Notes under the pieces: generated by a model
The model's input: only the letters and a program-made list of their open reading frames with translations
The model's database searches: none
Told to the model about the DNA's origin: nothing
Translations under genes and position numbers: made by a program
Shown: positions 10,923-17,322 of the stretch, piece after piece
Position numbering within the stretch: the first letter of the stretch is position 1
Layout of the letters: each line of letters opens with the position of its first letter
DNA from: Pseudomonadota bacterium
GTDB taxonomy: Bacteria > Pseudomonadota > Gammaproteobacteria > Burkholderiales > Burkholderiaceae_C
Assembly: GCA_020161215.1 (NCBI GenBank)
Contig: JAIUOM010000020.1
Location: 1 to 45,453 of the forward strand
Direction of reading: 5' to 3'
Length of the DNA: 45,453 nucleotides

Positions 10923-11434
10923 GTTCTGGTTCCTTGCTGGCCCTGCGCCGTTTCAAAGACGACGACGCCATCGCGGGAGTAGTCGCGGTATTCGGGATGC
11001 CCCAAGCTGGCGTACACCAAGCGGTCATCACGCATTTCACCCGGCCACACAGCGACGACGCGGCGCGCATGCGCCAGCCGTTTGATGAGGTCGAGCGGAT
11101 TGATCTTCAGGCTCGGCTCGAACAGCACTTCAAGGTTGTCGAGCAGCAGCGGCGCGTCGCCGCACGCGTTGTCGGTCAATTCGCGCAGCAGTTCGTTCGC
11201 CGAGAAGCCGCGCTCGGACACAGGCGTAGCCGCCAGCCGATGCCCCAGCTCCACGCCGAGATTGAACGGCGCGACATTCAGCCGCAGTGCCAAGGCGTGC
11301 AAGAGCCGGGTCTTGCCGCCGTTGCCCACCAGCAGGATCAGCTTGCTTTGAAGATCGCCGATCTCCCCGACCAGACGTTCAAGCCCGTCGAGTACCGGAT
11401 TGCTGGGAGTGCCTTGGGAGACAGGCCCACTCAC
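10919..11434 (-). CDS. brxF: BREX type 3 small P-loop protein BrxF
   Basis: The start is GTG 11434, which overlaps the stop of the upstream HTH gene as GTGA, giving 171 aa. A longer frame up to 11521 lies inside the HTH gene and is unlikely. Near residue 30 is a P-loop, LILLVGNGGKTRLL, which is shorter than a canonical GxxGxGK[ST] loop. Downstream come PLLLDNLEVLF as a Walker B-like strand and a C-terminal VAVWPG segment. Size, P-loop and position directly before brxC identify BrxF of BREX type 3. Its biochemical job is not established. The 4-nt overlaps on both sides show it belongs to one transcription unit. Confidence 0.85.
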   Translation of the reverse strand: MSGPVSQGTPSNPVLDGLERLVGEIGDLQSKLILLVGNGGKTRLLHALALRLNVAPFNLGVELGHRLAATPVSERGFSANELLRELTDNACGDAPLLLDNLEVLFEPSLKINPLDLIKRLAHARRVVAVWPGEMRDDRLVYASLGHPEYRDYSRDGVVVFETAQGQQGTRT

Positions 11435-11646
11435 GGCGCATCTCCGTCTGGATTGGACTGGCTGTGCGTGTCGATACGGTTTGCAATCCAGCGATCCAGC
11501 TCGGTGCGCCGGAAGCGCCACGTGCCACCCAGCTTGAAGGCCGGAATCTGACCGTTGGCTGCAAGGCGATAGACCGTGCGTCGCCCGGCCTTAAGGTAGG
11601 CGGCAACTTCGTCGATGGTAAGGATTTCACCAGACTCTTCGTTCAT
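11431..11646 (-). CDS. Excisionase/MerR-type helix-turn-helix protein, first gene of the BREX operon
   Basis: A 71-aa protein from ATG 11646. Residues 9-52 form a winged HTH of the excisionase family: LTIDEVAAYLKAGRRTVYRL, then the wing IPAFKLGGTWRFRRTELDRWI. A TTG at 11700 would lengthen it by 18 residues but would place the start inside the inverted repeat described below, so ATG 11646 is preferred although its ribosome-binding site is weak. It is the promoter-proximal gene of the operon and overlaps brxF. Single-domain HTH proteins of this type bind DNA as transcription factors or recombination directionality factors. Here I infer a local regulator of BREX rather than the island excisionase, because it lies ~15 kb from the integrase. 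Confidence 0.8.
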   Translation of the reverse strand: MNEESGEILTIDEVAAYLKAGRRTVYRLAANGQIPAFKLGGTWRFRRTELDRWIANRIDTHSQSNPDGDAP

Positions 11647-11670
11647 GTATGCGTCGGCAGGCTGCGGGTT

Positions 11671-11700
11671 AATTTGTGCAATCTTGGCACAAATTGGCAA
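11671..11700 (-). promoter_or_regulatory. Putative BREX promoter overlapped by a perfect inverted repeat
   Basis: AATTTGTGC (11671-11679) and GCACAAATT (11687-11695) form a perfect 9-bp dyad with a 7-nt spacer, 25-49 nt upstream of the HTH start. Read on the minus strand, TTGCCA (from 11700) and ACAAAT are separated by 17 nt and could be the -35 and -10 boxes, so the dyad would cover the promoter. The -10 match is weak. This layout suits an autoregulatory operator. Confidence 0.55.
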
Positions 11701-11847
11701 CCGATTCGGATTGGTGAATTTTCAGTCGAGTCTGATGGGCGCATGGCGACTGCATTCTTTAGCAACCAACGCACGCATCCATGGTGTACATGGCATTCCG
11801 ATAATTCCTACTAGTTTTTGATTCGCTGAGCACAAAATGCGGTTGCA

Positions 11848-12132
11848 GCACCATGACGACACCTAACCGCATCTTCACGGCAAGCACCTGACACCGATTC
11901 GAACCAGCACGCCCCCATGGCGGCACCGTCACGACACGCTCACAGCACCACTACATTGGTTGGCCACCAATGGCAGCAGGCCAAAGTAGCACCACGAAAG
12001 CGCCCTTGGAGCACGCATACGGCATCGTCACGACACCGCAGTGACACCTTGACGGCACGCTGCCACCGACCGCCTCTGTTTTCGTGGGCGCAGCACCGTG
12101 ACAGTGCCTCTCTGGTGCCACCGTGACACGCT
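11848..12132. repeat. Six degenerate copies of a 16-bp motif, GCACCGTGACGACACC-like
   Basis: Related 16-mers start at 11848 (GCACCATGACGACACC), 11923 (GCACCGTCACGACACG), 12022 (GCATCGTCACGACACC), 12044 (ACACCTTGACGGCACG), 12093 (GCACCGTGACAGTGCC) and 12117 (GCCACCGTGACACGCT). Spacing is irregular (22 to 99 nt). They fill a non-coding stretch. They may be protein-binding sites or remains of a repeat-rich sequence; I cannot tell which. Confidence 0.5.
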
Positions 12133-12215
12133 GGCGGCACCTACATGGCACCCCTGCAGCGCAGCCGCTGGACGCAAGAAGCACAAAAAACACCTGTCCC
12201 CAACGACGATCACCA

Positions 12216-12250
12216 CATTCTTTGTGCTGGCTGGACGGGCACAAAGAATG
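12216..12250. repeat. Perfect 12-bp inverted repeat with GCACAAA arms
   Basis: CATTCTTTGTGC (12216-12227) is the exact reverse complement of GCACAAAGAATG (12239-12250), with an 11-nt loop. No T-run follows on either strand, so it is not a standard intrinsic terminator. It shares the GCACAAA core with the BREX promoter dyad, which suggests a second binding site for the same protein or a structured RNA. Confidence 0.6.
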
Positions 12251-12467
12251 GGGCCGCTGGGTCAGATTTCGGGAGAAATCGGACACGGCGGCATCCTGGG
12301 GACAAAGCTACCCACTCCTGCGTCCAAACCAACGCCTCCATTTGCGGCCATTTGCCGCGTTGCCGCCACTCGCGGTCTTGGTGCCTAAAGCGACGGTGTT
12401 TCCTTGGTGCCGGCAATCCGCCACAGCAGTTTCGACCTTGTAGGCGCAGGGCAAGTCTTGCGCTCCT

Positions 12468-13178
12468 TTACCGCCGGCGCCCTGCACGTGCATGGTCAAA
12501 CGTCCCCGGCCGAATGCAGCTGCCGTTCATATCGGTCACCCCGCAAAACCCCACGCCAAAGGCCGCAAACCCCAGCCGCGCCCGATCACGGCTGTAGTCC
12601 AGACAGTCATGGTGGTGGCCGTGGAACGCCTTGCCCACACGCAGGCTGCGCGCCAATTCGTCAATGGCCTCAAATCCATGCGGATGGGCGCTGGGTGCCT
12701 CGTGTGTCACCAGAATGTCGGCGTGCTGTGAAACCAGGCGAAAGTAATCCTCCGGGAAGATGGAGCTGCGGTGCTTGCGCGGCAGCCCATCGCGCCAGCG
12801 ATTGCCACTGCCGCAGCGCGCAGTGAACTCCTTGGAGCTCTCGTACAGCCAGTCCACCGGCGGCGTCCATACCTGCCCTCGGAACACACCGCCCAGCCCG
12901 GCAATGCGCACACCATCAACCAGGGCAACGCGCCCATGCAAGTTCCTGTCTGCCAACGCCGATCCAAACAGGTGGTCGTATTCGGCATCGGAATCCGTGT
13001 CGTGGTTTCCATGGATGAACCAGACTTCGGTCATTCCCAGGATGGAGTCCAGCTCGGCATCCAACGGGCGCTGTGCCTGCAAGTCGCCCAGGAAGACGAT
13101 GGCTGCCGGGCGATCTCTGGAGACGATCTCCAGCACATGCCGGAAGTGGCCGTGGGTGTCGCCAAAGAAGTAAATCAT
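12468..13178 (-). CDS. Calcineurin-like metallophosphoesterase
   Basis: The 236-aa protein carries the complete metallophosphoesterase motif series: FFGDTHGH at residues 4-11, FLGDLQ near 29, IHGNHD near 55, a histidine in VTHEAP near 156, and HGHHH near 186. These residues bind the two metal ions. There is no signal peptide, so it should act in the cytoplasm on a nucleotide, phosphoprotein or nucleic acid; the substrate cannot be read from the sequence. The start ATG 13178 overlaps the stop of the small upstream gene as ATGA, so the pair is translationally coupled. The right-hand partner is small and charged, an arrangement also seen in toxin-antitoxin-like or phage-island pairs, but I have no direct evidence for that role here. 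Confidence 0.85.
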   Translation of the reverse strand: MIYFFGDTHGHFRHVLEIVSRDRPAAIVFLGDLQAQRPLDAELDSILGMTEVWFIHGNHDTDSDAEYDHLFGSALADRNLHGRVALVDGVRIAGLGGVFRGQVWTPPVDWLYESSKEFTARCGSGNRWRDGLPRKHRSSIFPEDYFRLVSQHADILVTHEAPSAHPHGFEAIDELARSLRVGKAFHGHHHDCLDYSRDRARLGFAAFGVGFCGVTDMNGSCIRPGTFDHARAGRRR

Positions 13179-13411
13179 TGCGCTCCCCTTGGCGGGACAA
13201 CGTCCACGTTGACCAGCACTTCTCGCCGGGTCAATCCCCGAGGCAGAGCCTGGCCCACGTGCAGCAGCAGAGCGGCGATTTCATCCTGGCGCGCCATCTT
13301 CTGTGCGGGCGACCATTGGCTGGCATAGCCCATCTTGAGCAGCAGCGCCCACTCCTCACGCAGGGCGTCTGCCTGCCTTTGGCTCATCGGCTGGGCATCG
13401 TTGGCTGTCAT
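13175..13411 (-). CDS. Small hypothetical protein coupled to the metallophosphoesterase
   Basis: A 78-aa product from ATG 13411, chosen because GGAG lies 6 nt upstream; a longer frame to 13456 has no such site. The sequence is mainly one long amphipathic helical region (QADALREEWALLLKMGY) followed by SQWSPAQKMARQDEIAALL and a short basic tail. I recognise no family. It is the first gene of a two-gene leftward unit and overlaps the metallophosphoesterase by 4 nt. A role as a regulatory or scaffolding partner of that enzyme is an inference from coupling only. Confidence 0.65.
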   Translation of the reverse strand: MTANDAQPMSQRQADALREEWALLLKMGYASQWSPAQKMARQDEIAALLLHVGQALPRGLTRREVLVNVDVVPPRGAQ

Positions 13412-13510
13412 GTTGATCTCCGGCGAGGGATTGTTGTCACAAGCACGAGCTTGCATGGAGCGGCAATTTCATGGATAGTTAGTTTAACTAGTGTTGTTAA
13501 TTAAACAAGC
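13412..13510. promoter_or_regulatory. AT-rich divergent promoter region
   Basis: About 100 nt separate two divergent units. The segment 13477-13507 is strikingly AT-rich for this DNA and contains GTTTAA and TTAAAC as inverted 6-mers flanking TAGTGTTGTTAA. It probably carries both promoters and a shared operator, perhaps bound by the RHH-like protein encoded immediately to the right. Confidence 0.45.
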
Positions 13511-14476
13511 ATGGCACGTCCACGAACCGGCAGGCAGTCGTCCGCCGAATACCAACGTCGCTACCGCGAGCGCAAGAAGGCCCAGGGTGCCATGGCGCAA
13601 ACCAACTGGATGCTGGACGTGCGCCTGACGGATGCGATCCGGCACGAGGCCAAAGCTCGGGGCCTGCGCGAATCTGAACTCGCCACGGAAATCCTGGGCG
13701 AGTGGTACGAGGCCCGGTTTGGCGGCCGATTACCACCGGCGCAGGCCGTTCCGCCCCAAGACACCGCTGCGCCTCCCCCACCACCGACGCCCATAAACGC
13801 CACGGTCGAACTGTTGCTGGGCAAGCTGGAGGAGCTGGGTTTCGTCATTCCGCTGCAGGGCATGGCTACGCAGTGCCTGCATGGGGACGAACGCAATGGC
13901 CTGTGGGCCACGGTCTCCCTCAACGGGCTGGATGCCATCGAGTTCGGCCTGGTCGAGCGCACCGACAGCGTGGCGCAGAACATCCTGCATTGCGTAGTGG
14001 ACACGGTGACACGCCATGCCTGGCTGACCAGTGACGTCTATGGCGAGCTGAACCAGGACAGGGACATCGGCACCAAGATCAACACAAAAGGCCTACGGGC
14101 GCTCGACGATGCATTTATGCAACTACGCGAGTTCATCATGGCCAAGCGCAAGCCACTGCACTATGAAGAAACGCTGGCCGCTCTGCCGGGCTATCTGGAC
14201 CAGGAGCCGTCACGCTCGCTGCTGGCTCTGGCATTTCAGCGGGTGGGTCTGGAGCTGGTGCATGTGCCCTCTACCGATCTGGTGATTTCTGCGGCAGAGC
14301 CGCCGCAGAACATTGCGCTGCATGACCTGGAAGCACTGGCGCAGTACGTGCGGCAGGAGTTTTTGTGCATGGGGCGAACGATCTACACCGTCCCCCTCTG
14401 GGATGGCGGAGAACTCATCGCCTACGCACCCGAGGCCCGCGCCACCGTGTATGCAGGACTACGGATGCTCCCCTGA
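13511..14476 (+). CDS. Hypothetical protein with basic, ribbon-helix-helix-like N terminus
   Basis: A 321-aa protein with no family I can name. Residues 1-26 are very basic (RQSSAEYQRRYRERKKAQG). Residues ~34-70 read LDVRLTDAIRHEAKARGLRE followed by SELATEILGEWYEARF, which has the strand-helix-helix pattern of ribbon-helix-helix DNA-binding domains. A proline-rich linker (PPPPPTPINA, ~90) leads to a ~230-aa C-terminal domain without recognised motifs. ATG 13511 has no clear Shine-Dalgarno site, so the message may be nearly leaderless. It is the first of three rightward genes (13511-15318). DNA binding is inferred from the N terminus. Confidence 0.7.
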   Translation: MARPRTGRQSSAEYQRRYRERKKAQGAMAQTNWMLDVRLTDAIRHEAKARGLRESELATEILGEWYEARFGGRLPPAQAVPPQDTAAPPPPPTPINATVELLLGKLEELGFVIPLQGMATQCLHGDERNGLWATVSLNGLDAIEFGLVERTDSVAQNILHCVVDTVTRHAWLTSDVYGELNQDRDIGTKINTKGLRALDDAFMQLREFIMAKRKPLHYEETLAALPGYLDQEPSRSLLALAFQRVGLELVHVPSTDLVISAAEPPQNIALHDLEALAQYVRQEFLCMGRTIYTVPLWDGGELIAYAPEARATVYAGLRMLP

Positions 14477-14494
14477 TGCAGAGAAAGGACAGCC

Positions 14495-14785
14495 ATGAAC
14501 ACCACCGAGGCCGCTGATCTGGCTGCCGAGCTGCGCAAAGCAGCGCAAGACCTGCTGCTGTGTGTCAACGCCATCGTGGGGCAGGAGCAATCCCTGGCCA
14601 CTGATTTGCTGAGGCATTTTCCGGGACGATTGGAGTTGTTGGCCTTGCGTATCGCGCCACGCCCACAGGCCGATATGCCACCTGATTGGCCACAGTGGAA
14701 TGCATCCGGTGAAGACCATTTTCAGGCCCTGCTGGAGCGCCAGCGGTGGCGGTTGCAATGTCGTTCGGAAAGGCGCGCTCTGTGA
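14495..14785 (+). CDS. Small hypothetical protein, mainly helical
   Basis: The 96-aa protein starts at ATG 14495 with GAAAGGA about 7 nt upstream, 18 nt after the preceding gene. It begins with an alanine/leucine-rich helix (ADLAAELRKAAQDLLLCV) and has a tryptophan-rich middle (PPDWPQWNASGEDHF). No family is recognised. Its stop overlaps the GTG of the next gene, so it belongs to the same operon. Confidence 0.6.
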   Translation: MNTTEAADLAAELRKAAQDLLLCVNAIVGQEQSLATDLLRHFPGRLELLALRIAPRPQADMPPDWPQWNASGEDHFQALLERQRWRLQCRSERRAL

Positions 14786-15318
14786 ATCGGAATCTTCGCA
14801 CCCTGCGCCACTGGATTGCTTGCGGCCTGGCCTTGTCTGGCGTTGGCCTCGCGTGTGCACAAATGCCCGTGCCGCTGCTCGATACCGCTGCCGCACCAGC
14901 CACAGTGCAGCAGCTCGAAGCCTTGCTTCAATGCAAGGCCGGAACGGTGTTGACGACCGATGAAGTGGAATCCAAGCTCCGCGCCATCGGCCTCATCAAA
15001 GGGGCGGATGGCTTCTTGATGCCTTCACAGAAAGGCCCTCTGCCATCGCTGTTCGGAGACGAGGTGGTGGCAGCGCTGGTCACAGCCGCTGACGGTGAAA
15101 ACAGGGCAACCGTCTATCTGAAACGCCTGGCAGGCAAGCAGCTGGCCAAGCGGCTGGGCGTCAGCCAGATCGACGAACAGGCGGACACTAACGAGCCGTC
15201 GTACTTCAAGCAAACCAGCAAAAAGACGACCTTGCTGGTCGGCGCGGCATCTGAGGTTTTTGTGGGCATCGACGGCGTCAGGTACCAATCGGCGGTGGCT
15301 TGTCAGCAGGTCAGATGA
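14782..15318 (+). CDS. Secreted hypothetical protein with Sec signal peptide
   Basis: The likely start is GTG 14782, overlapping the previous stop as GTGA, for a 178-aa precursor. Residues 1-28 form a signal peptide: basic NRNLRTLRHW, hydrophobic core IACGLALSGVGLA, and an ACA|Q cleavage site. The mature part has two modules: residues ~40-75 (QQLEALLQCKAGTVLTTDEV) and a C-terminal domain with a lysine/threonine-rich segment. A periplasmic location is therefore likely, which is unusual among the cytoplasmic defence-type genes around it. I do not recognise the family. Confidence 0.62.
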   Translation: MNRNLRTLRHWIACGLALSGVGLACAQMPVPLLDTAAAPATVQQLEALLQCKAGTVLTTDEVESKLRAIGLIKGADGFLMPSQKGPLPSLFGDEVVAALVTAADGENRATVYLKRLAGKQLAKRLGVSQIDEQADTNEPSYFKQTSKKTTLLVGAASEVFVGIDGVRYQSAVACQQVR

Positions 15319-15339
15319 ACATCAACACGCACATATTGG

Positions 15340-15530
15340 ATGCATAGACACTTCGGATTCCTCGCTCATTGGCTTAGTTTGCTAAAACGCAGATCAGGAT
15401 CGACAGCCAGGGTCTTTCTGGATACCGAATTCACCGGGCTCGACTGGCGCTATCCACGTCGCCTGATTTCGATCGGACTGGTGGCCAGCGAGGAGAGTCT
15501 GGGCGAATGGTATGCAGAGGTCGATGGCTG
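15340..15530 (+). pseudogene. N-terminal fragment of a DnaQ/RNase H-like 3'-5' exonuclease
   Basis: From about 15409 the frame encodes VFLDTEFTGLDWRYPRRLIS then IGLVASEESLGEWYAEVDGW. The DxE of LDTEFTGL is motif I of DEDD exonucleases, and the rest matches the first ~45 residues of a small phage-type 3'-5' exoribonuclease family. After about 15530 the frame loses protein-like character and terminates at 15687; motifs II and III are missing. The gene is truncated at a junction with an HNH nuclease remnant, so it should be inactive. Confidence 0.6.
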
Positions 15531-15796
15531 GTCAGTGGAGGATGGCCCTGCCCGAAGTCTTGCGCGCGAGCCACGCCAAACCCTGGGCAGAGTGCGCCAA
15601 CGATGCCGAGCGGCTGGACGTGTTCAACGGCTTCTTGCTGGTCGCCAATCTGGATGCGCTGTTCGACCGTTTTTTGATCAGCTTTGACGACACGGGTCGG
15701 TTGGACGGCTTTCAAGAAGCCACCGTGAAACTGGCGCTGCAGCTCCGGCAAATGGGCAGATCTTTCCGCGAATACCTCAAGGGCCTGGTGTTGTAA
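15531..15796 (+). pseudogene. C-terminal remnant of an HNH endonuclease (HNH_2 type)
   Basis: In the +1 frame relative to the exonuclease fragment, the sequence reads LPEVLRASHAKPWAECANDA, then ERLDVFNGFLLVANLDALFD and RFLISFDDTGRL. This is the conserved end of the HNH_2-type restriction-like nucleases, whose pattern is SHxKPW...N(D/E)ERLDxxNGLLL...LDxLFDxxxISF. The N-terminal part of such proteins is missing and no start codon with a ribosome site precedes it, so it is a remnant fused to the exonuclease fragment by deletion. Confidence 0.62.
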
Positions 15797-15810
15797 CACT
15801 GCGGCACCCT

Positions 15811-15833
15811 GCCGCGACACAGTCTGTCGCGGC
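15811..15833. terminator. Strong hairpin after the nuclease remnants
   Basis: GCCGCGACA (15811-15819) and TGTCGCGGC (15825-15833) form a perfect 9-bp stem with loop CAGTC, 15 nt after the remnant's stop codon. There is no T-run, so it may act as a Rho-dependent or weak terminator, or as an insulating hairpin. Confidence 0.45.
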
Positions 15834-15918
15834 TCACCAGACAATCCCCTCATTCAGCCCAAACAGGCTCTTGCGCGTGCCCCAAAAAGCGCAAGCAGCT
15901 ATCAAGAGAGGAGTATTC

Positions 15919-16971
15919 ATGCCCACAGGCGCGTTGCCCGACCCGCTATACCACCTGGCACGCCAGCACTTGCTATTCTCGGGTGACACCCGCATTTCCT
16001 CTTTACAGCGACGGCTGCGCATAGGATACGAACACGCCCGTGCCCTACGTGAGGCTCTGCGAGGCGACGCATTGGACTACCACGCAGACACCGACACCTG
16101 GCATATCCATCCCAACGCCGACCGACAGACCGACTATCTGTTGGCCGACAAACTCCAACGCGCCGCACACTTGCTGCAAGGCTCCAGCGCGCTGATGATC
16201 GCTACCGGCGAGGGCATGGCTGCCGACAGCGGCCTGCCAGACTTGCGCGACGCAGCCACCTTTTCGCACACCTGGCCAGCGCTTGCCAGACAGGGGCTCG
16301 GCTTTGAAAAAATGACCTCGCCTCAAGCCTTCGATGAACACCCCGCCACGGCGTGGGGCATGTATGGCCAGCGGCTGAACCTGTGTCGCACCACAGAGCC
16401 CCACGCCGGATACACCCTGCTGCGCCAGTGGGGTCAGCGCATGCCGCACGGCTGCTTCGTGTTCACCAGCAACGCCGACGGGCACTTTCACAAAGCCGGT
16501 TTCCCGGCCGCCCGCATCTACGAATGCCTCGGCTCTATCCACCGGCTGCAATGCACAACGGCCTGCGGTGCCCACCCATGGCAGACCGGCCGCCTGCACC
16601 CACAGGTGGACAGCGCCACCTTGGAGTGGCAAGGCGATTTGCCTCACTGCCCCCGCTGCGGCGCTCTGGCACGGCCCAACCTGTTGATGATCGATGACGG
16701 GCAATGGAACCCCATCCGCAGCACCCAGCAACGGATGCTGCTGGACATGTGGCTCGATAGCACCCCCTCCCCGCTGGTGTTGGAGATAGGTGCCAGCCGT
16801 GCCGTTGCCACCGTACGCAACTTCACCCGGCGCATGCAGCGGCGCGGCAGCCCTCTGATTCGCATCAACCTGCACGAGGCGAACATCCACAACCCCGGCG
16901 ACATCGAGCTGGCGCTGGAGGCCAAGGAGGCACTGGAAGCGATTGCGACGCACCTTCCTCAGGGCGGCTGA
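15919..16971 (+). CDS. FtsK-gamma winged-helix / Sir2 (NAD-dependent) fusion protein
   Basis: The 350-aa protein starts at ATG 15919 with GAGGAG 6 nt upstream. Residues ~8-50 match the FtsK gamma DNA-recognition winged helix (ISSLQRRLRIGYEHARALRE). Residues ~85-345 are a Sir2 domain: TGEGMAADSGLPDLRD at 96-111 (NAD loop), TSNADGHFHKAGF from 183, ECLGSIHRLQC at 202-212, and zinc cysteines C212, C216, C244 and C247. In Sir2 enzymes the residue at position 204 is the catalytic His of the HGS motif; here it is Leu, and the NAD loop has GEG instead of GAG. The fold is intact, but normal deacylase or NADase chemistry is doubtful. Defence islands often encode Sir2 proteins that deplete NAD; the fused DNA-binding domain would tether this one to DNA. 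The function is inferred. Confidence 0.8.
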   Translation: MPTGALPDPLYHLARQHLLFSGDTRISSLQRRLRIGYEHARALREALRGDALDYHADTDTWHIHPNADRQTDYLLADKLQRAAHLLQGSSALMIATGEGMAADSGLPDLRDAATFSHTWPALARQGLGFEKMTSPQAFDEHPATAWGMYGQRLNLCRTTEPHAGYTLLRQWGQRMPHGCFVFTSNADGHFHKAGFPAARIYECLGSIHRLQCTTACGAHPWQTGRLHPQVDSATLEWQGDLPHCPRCGALARPNLLMIDDGQWNPIRSTQQRMLLDMWLDSTPSPLVLEIGASRAVATVRNFTRRMQRRGSPLIRINLHEANIHNPGDIELALEAKEALEAIATHLPQGG

Positions 16972-17322
16972 GCATGCCCCCAGACATTTTTCTGCAAAGC
17001 GTTCGGGCATTCACTCGGGCAGAACCGCCACCGATTCCTGCACCGGCCGTCACCACGATTCGATACGCTGCTGGATCAGCATCACATCCGTCCAAATTTT
17101 TCCAATGCCCAAGAGCGCGCCCCAGTCGTAGCCCAGAACATGATCGCAAAGGTCATGGAAAAGCCAGCAGTGGTATTCACCCTGCAAGGGGAGGCCATCC
17201 CATTGCGGGTATTCGTTCCAGTTGCGCCGGGGGTTGCCTTCGTCCAGGCAAGTCACCCACGAAAAAGCGACACATTTTGTCGCAGCCACGCCGGATGATG
17301 CAGCCATACAAGGAGTTGAACC
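16972..17322. other. Gene-poor gap with remnants
   Basis: No intact gene is visible between the Sir2 fusion and the decayed small gene at 17323. The left ~75 nt hold nothing I recognise; most of the rest is the minus-strand C-terminal remnant at 17050-17277. Confidence 0.5.
17050..17277 (-). pseudogene. C-terminal remnant of a small conserved hypothetical protein
   Basis: The minus-strand frame reads EGNPRRNWNEYPQWDGLPLQ, then GEYHCWLFHDLCDHVLGYDW and GALLGIGKIWTDVML before the stop. The aromatic-rich, well-ordered composition and the WLFHDLxDH and LLxIGxIWxDV patterns look like a real protein family with the N terminus replaced by unrelated sequence. No start codon or ribosome site fits. 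I treat it as a 3' gene fragment; its function is unknown. Confidence 0.42.

Larger units (their letters stand above)
11701..12467. other. Long non-coding control region upstream of the BREX operon
   Basis: About 770 nt hold no convincing gene; the open frames here have arginine- and cysteine-rich, non-protein-like composition. What can be seen are four more GCACAAA/TTTGTGC boxes (11830, 12181, 12221, 12239) besides the two in the operator, a 12-bp perfect dyad (12216-12250), a 6-bp dyad GATTTC-GGGA-GAAATC (12265-12280), and a degenerate repeat family (11848-12132). The region separates the BREX operon from the metallophosphoesterase gene, which also runs leftwards and ends at 12468. Confidence 0.6.

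Noticed and set aside
12216-12250. Intrinsic terminator
   Set aside because: The stem is perfect but no T-run follows on either strand and no gene end is close enough.
11917-12597. Several overlapping open frames of 60-150 codons upstream of BREX
   Set aside because: Composition is Arg/Cys/His-rich and unordered, with no ribosome sites and no recognisable domain; the region is better explained as non-coding with repeats.
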